Below are positions 62,161-64,000 of a stretch of DNA of 64,000 bases, piece by piece. The notes beneath the pieces were generated by a model. It ran no database searches, had not been told where the DNA came from, and saw nothing but the letters and a program-made list of their open reading frames with translations. How positions within the stretch are numbered: position 1 is the first letter of the stretch; each line of letters opens with the position of its first letter. The translations under genes were made by a program, and so were the position numbers. The DNA is from Dasyornis broadbenti (lineage: Eukaryota; Chordata; Aves; Passeriformes; Dasyornithidae), in the NCBI GenBank assembly GCA_013397935.1, contig VZRN01005622.1, forward strand, positions 3,552,650 to 3,616,649, given 5' to 3'.

Positions 62161-62580
62161 ATTGTATAGAATAGTAGAATATCCTGATTTGGAAGGGAGT
62201 CATGAGTTTTGTAGAAGTTGAACTCCTGACCCTGCACAGGGCACCCCAAGAGTCACACCATGTGTCTGAGAGCATTGTCCGAACATTTCAAGAACTCTAC
62301 CAGACTTGGTGCTATGACTCCTGCCCTGGGGAGCCTGTTCCAGTGCCCAACCACACTCTGGGGGAAGAACCTTTTCCTGATATCCAACCTAAACCTTCCC
62401 TGGCACAACTTCAGGCCGTTCCCTCGGGTCCTATCACTGTCACCACAGAGCAGAGATCAGTGCCTGCCCCTCCTCTTCCCCTCGTGAAGTTGTAGCTGCT
62501 GTGAGGTCTCTCCTCAGTCTCCTCCTCTCCAGGCTGAACAGACCAAATGACCTCATCTGCTCCTCATCTGCTCCTTCCTT
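62161..62580 (-). mobile_element. CR1 LINE fragment, 3' end
   Basis: A roughly 420-bp CR1 3' fragment with its coding strand on minus. The plus strand starts with the inverted terminal octamers (TATAGAATAGTAGAATATCC), then TTGGAAGGGAGTCATGAG, ACTCCTGACCCTGCACAGGG, TGTCTGAGAGCATTGTCCGA, CTGGGGAGCCTGTTCCAGTG, AACCTTTTCCTGATATCCAA, CCCTCGGGTCCTATCACTGT and CTCCTCCTCTCCAGGCTGAA. This is the standard antisense CR1 order, well enough preserved to suggest a fairly recent avian subfamily. It is truncated upstream near a CTCATCTGCTCC duplication. The 97-codon plus frame (62202-62495) is antisense CR1, not a gene. Confidence 0.96.
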
Positions 62581-64000
62581 AGATGTTGTCTAAGGGAAAG
62601 TTGAGCTTGTTTGGGTGCTATAAATTTATTAACAAGGATCAGTGTTTAAAAAGACGCTGGGGAAAGGAGCAGGTATTTCTGGACAGATCACAGAAAGAAA
62701 GGTTATCTCTAAGCATGCAAAAGTAGCTGTTTTCCAAAGACAATGTTAGTTCCTGATATTGTAACAAAAGGTTCTTCGTGTTTCCTTCCTCCTCTCCTCT
62801 AGGAATCAAGTTTTTTTATAGAGGTAATGCCTCCTGAAGTTCTTGTTATGTCGGTATTCCTTCTCTTAATCCTAAACCATTTTATCTAGTATGGAAGTGT
62901 CATGGAAGGATGTGGGTCAGTAGCCATTAAAAGGTCTGAGATTCTGATGCAAAAGGCAGAGGAATACAGAGAATGAAAACATTATTCTGAAGTAGACACT
63001 GACGTACTCTTTCAAATTTGTCAGCATTAGTATTTCAGTGTAAAGCGTGAAGTCGTAATACATTTGTAACTTTGTCTCAGTTTTGATACCGTATATCTTC
63101 ACTGTTGAATTTGATTAATTTCTTTATTTCCCTCAGCTCTGTTCTCACTTTGGGTAAGACTTTCCCTTGCCTCCATTCTCTTTTCATACTTTGCCAGCTT
63201 TCTTTGTAGAGAGCTGAAAATGTGTTCTAGATCATTAAAATGACTTATCTCAAAGTACTTTTACAGTAAACATTGCTGGCTCCAGCAAGATAGACCATTT
63301 CCCCCTCTATGTTCTGAAATTATAGAAGCAAGCTCTGAATCCTGTTGCTATCAAATGTTCTCCTATTGCTGCCTCTCTATTTGACTTTCCTGTGTGAAAT
63401 TTATGTTAGCTGTAATATGACCACAGCCTGGTAGCAGAGATTGTTTTGTCTGTCAGAGTGCTATCACCTGGGTTACATGAAAAAGAGCAAAGCTGGTGGT
63501 GGGAAAATTGAATTAACAACACAAACATCAGTTTTGTAATAAAAATAATTGATAAGGTTTGCATTTAAAGCGCAAAGTATAGCAAATACAATGCCAGTCC
63601 GGCTACGTTAATATGAAGAGAAACAGAGAAACATTATTATAATAATAATTTATTACTTGTACAATTTAATAAGGAACATTTTCTGGTGACAAGCTGGTTA
63701 ATAAGAGCAGGCAGACAGAACTGAATATGTTAGGGAGCAAATGATAGTTTTTATTCCTTTGGGTTTAGTTTCAAATTCTCCTGGTTTTCTGCAAATGGGA
63801 AAATGAGAAATCATCCAGTGGTAATTGTGAAAAATTTTTCCCTCCTGTTTTTTTTTTTAATCGCTTAATCAGTTTCCTATTGCAGGATTCATTTACAGCT
63901 TGTTCAGTTTTGAATTAGATGAGCAATTGTTTAGGTTTTGTTCTTAACAGACTTGGGCTTCTGGATATTTTTCTTGCAATTCTAACTTTCTGTATTAATC
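62581..64000. other. Unique AT-rich non-coding DNA
   Basis: No gene was seen. A short AT-rich ATAATAATAATTTATT patch lies near 63637-63653, and a T tract at about 63849-63860. Confidence 0.55.

Noticed and set aside
62202..62495. 97-codon plus-strand frame that looks proline-rich and protein-like
   Set aside because: It is the antisense reading of the CR1 3' fragment; the DNA matches the usual CR1 order throughout.

Overview
This window looks like ordinary non-coding bird nuclear DNA, either a gene desert or the inside of a very long intron. The bird call rests on four CR1 non-LTR retrotransposon fragments whose antisense sequence has the avian form: a GGTTGGAAGGGACC-like 3' end, followed by inverted reverse-transcriptase C-terminal sequence. 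It also rests on a solo endogenous-retrovirus LTR, a few very old MIR-like and CR1/L3-like relics, and AT-rich, CpG-poor surroundings with few young repeats. I cannot name the species or the locus. No rRNA, tRNA, CpG island, CRISPR array or bacterial-type operon was seen.

Layout: 1-9 kb is unique AT-rich sequence with one TG/TA microsatellite and a few protein-like or conserved-looking patches. 9.0-11.5 kb holds two CR1 fragments on the minus strand. 11.5-27.5 kb is mostly unique DNA, with a possible MIR relic, a palindrome-rich patch (18.1-18.24 kb) and a GC-richer block (19.3-19.76 kb). 27.5-32.4 kb holds an ancient CR1/L3-like relic, a 60-base assembly gap (28657-28716) in A-rich sequence, and a plus-strand CR1 3' end. 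32.4-54 kb is mainly unique DNA, with a TTTA microsatellite, a MIR relic (41.2 kb), a 545-bp ORF region at 39.2 kb and scattered hairpins. 54.2-54.6 kb is a solo LTR with a matching 5-bp target duplication. 54.6-64 kb has a CpG-retaining patch (56.4 kb), microsatellites, a protein-like minus-strand ORF with splice-like borders (58.5-58.9 kb), a MIR relic and a CR1 fragment (62.2 kb).

No protein-coding gene can be called with confidence. Most ORFs are the short chance frames expected in 64 kb of six-frame translation. The best coding candidates are 58542-58937 (minus), 5509-5913 (minus) and 39234-39779 (plus), all of unknown function and low confidence. The most plausible job for this DNA is distal regulation: several patches keep CpGs, palindromes or dense homeodomain/SOX/RFX-like motifs and should be tested as conserved non-coding elements. 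I found no clear sign of a new biological system.
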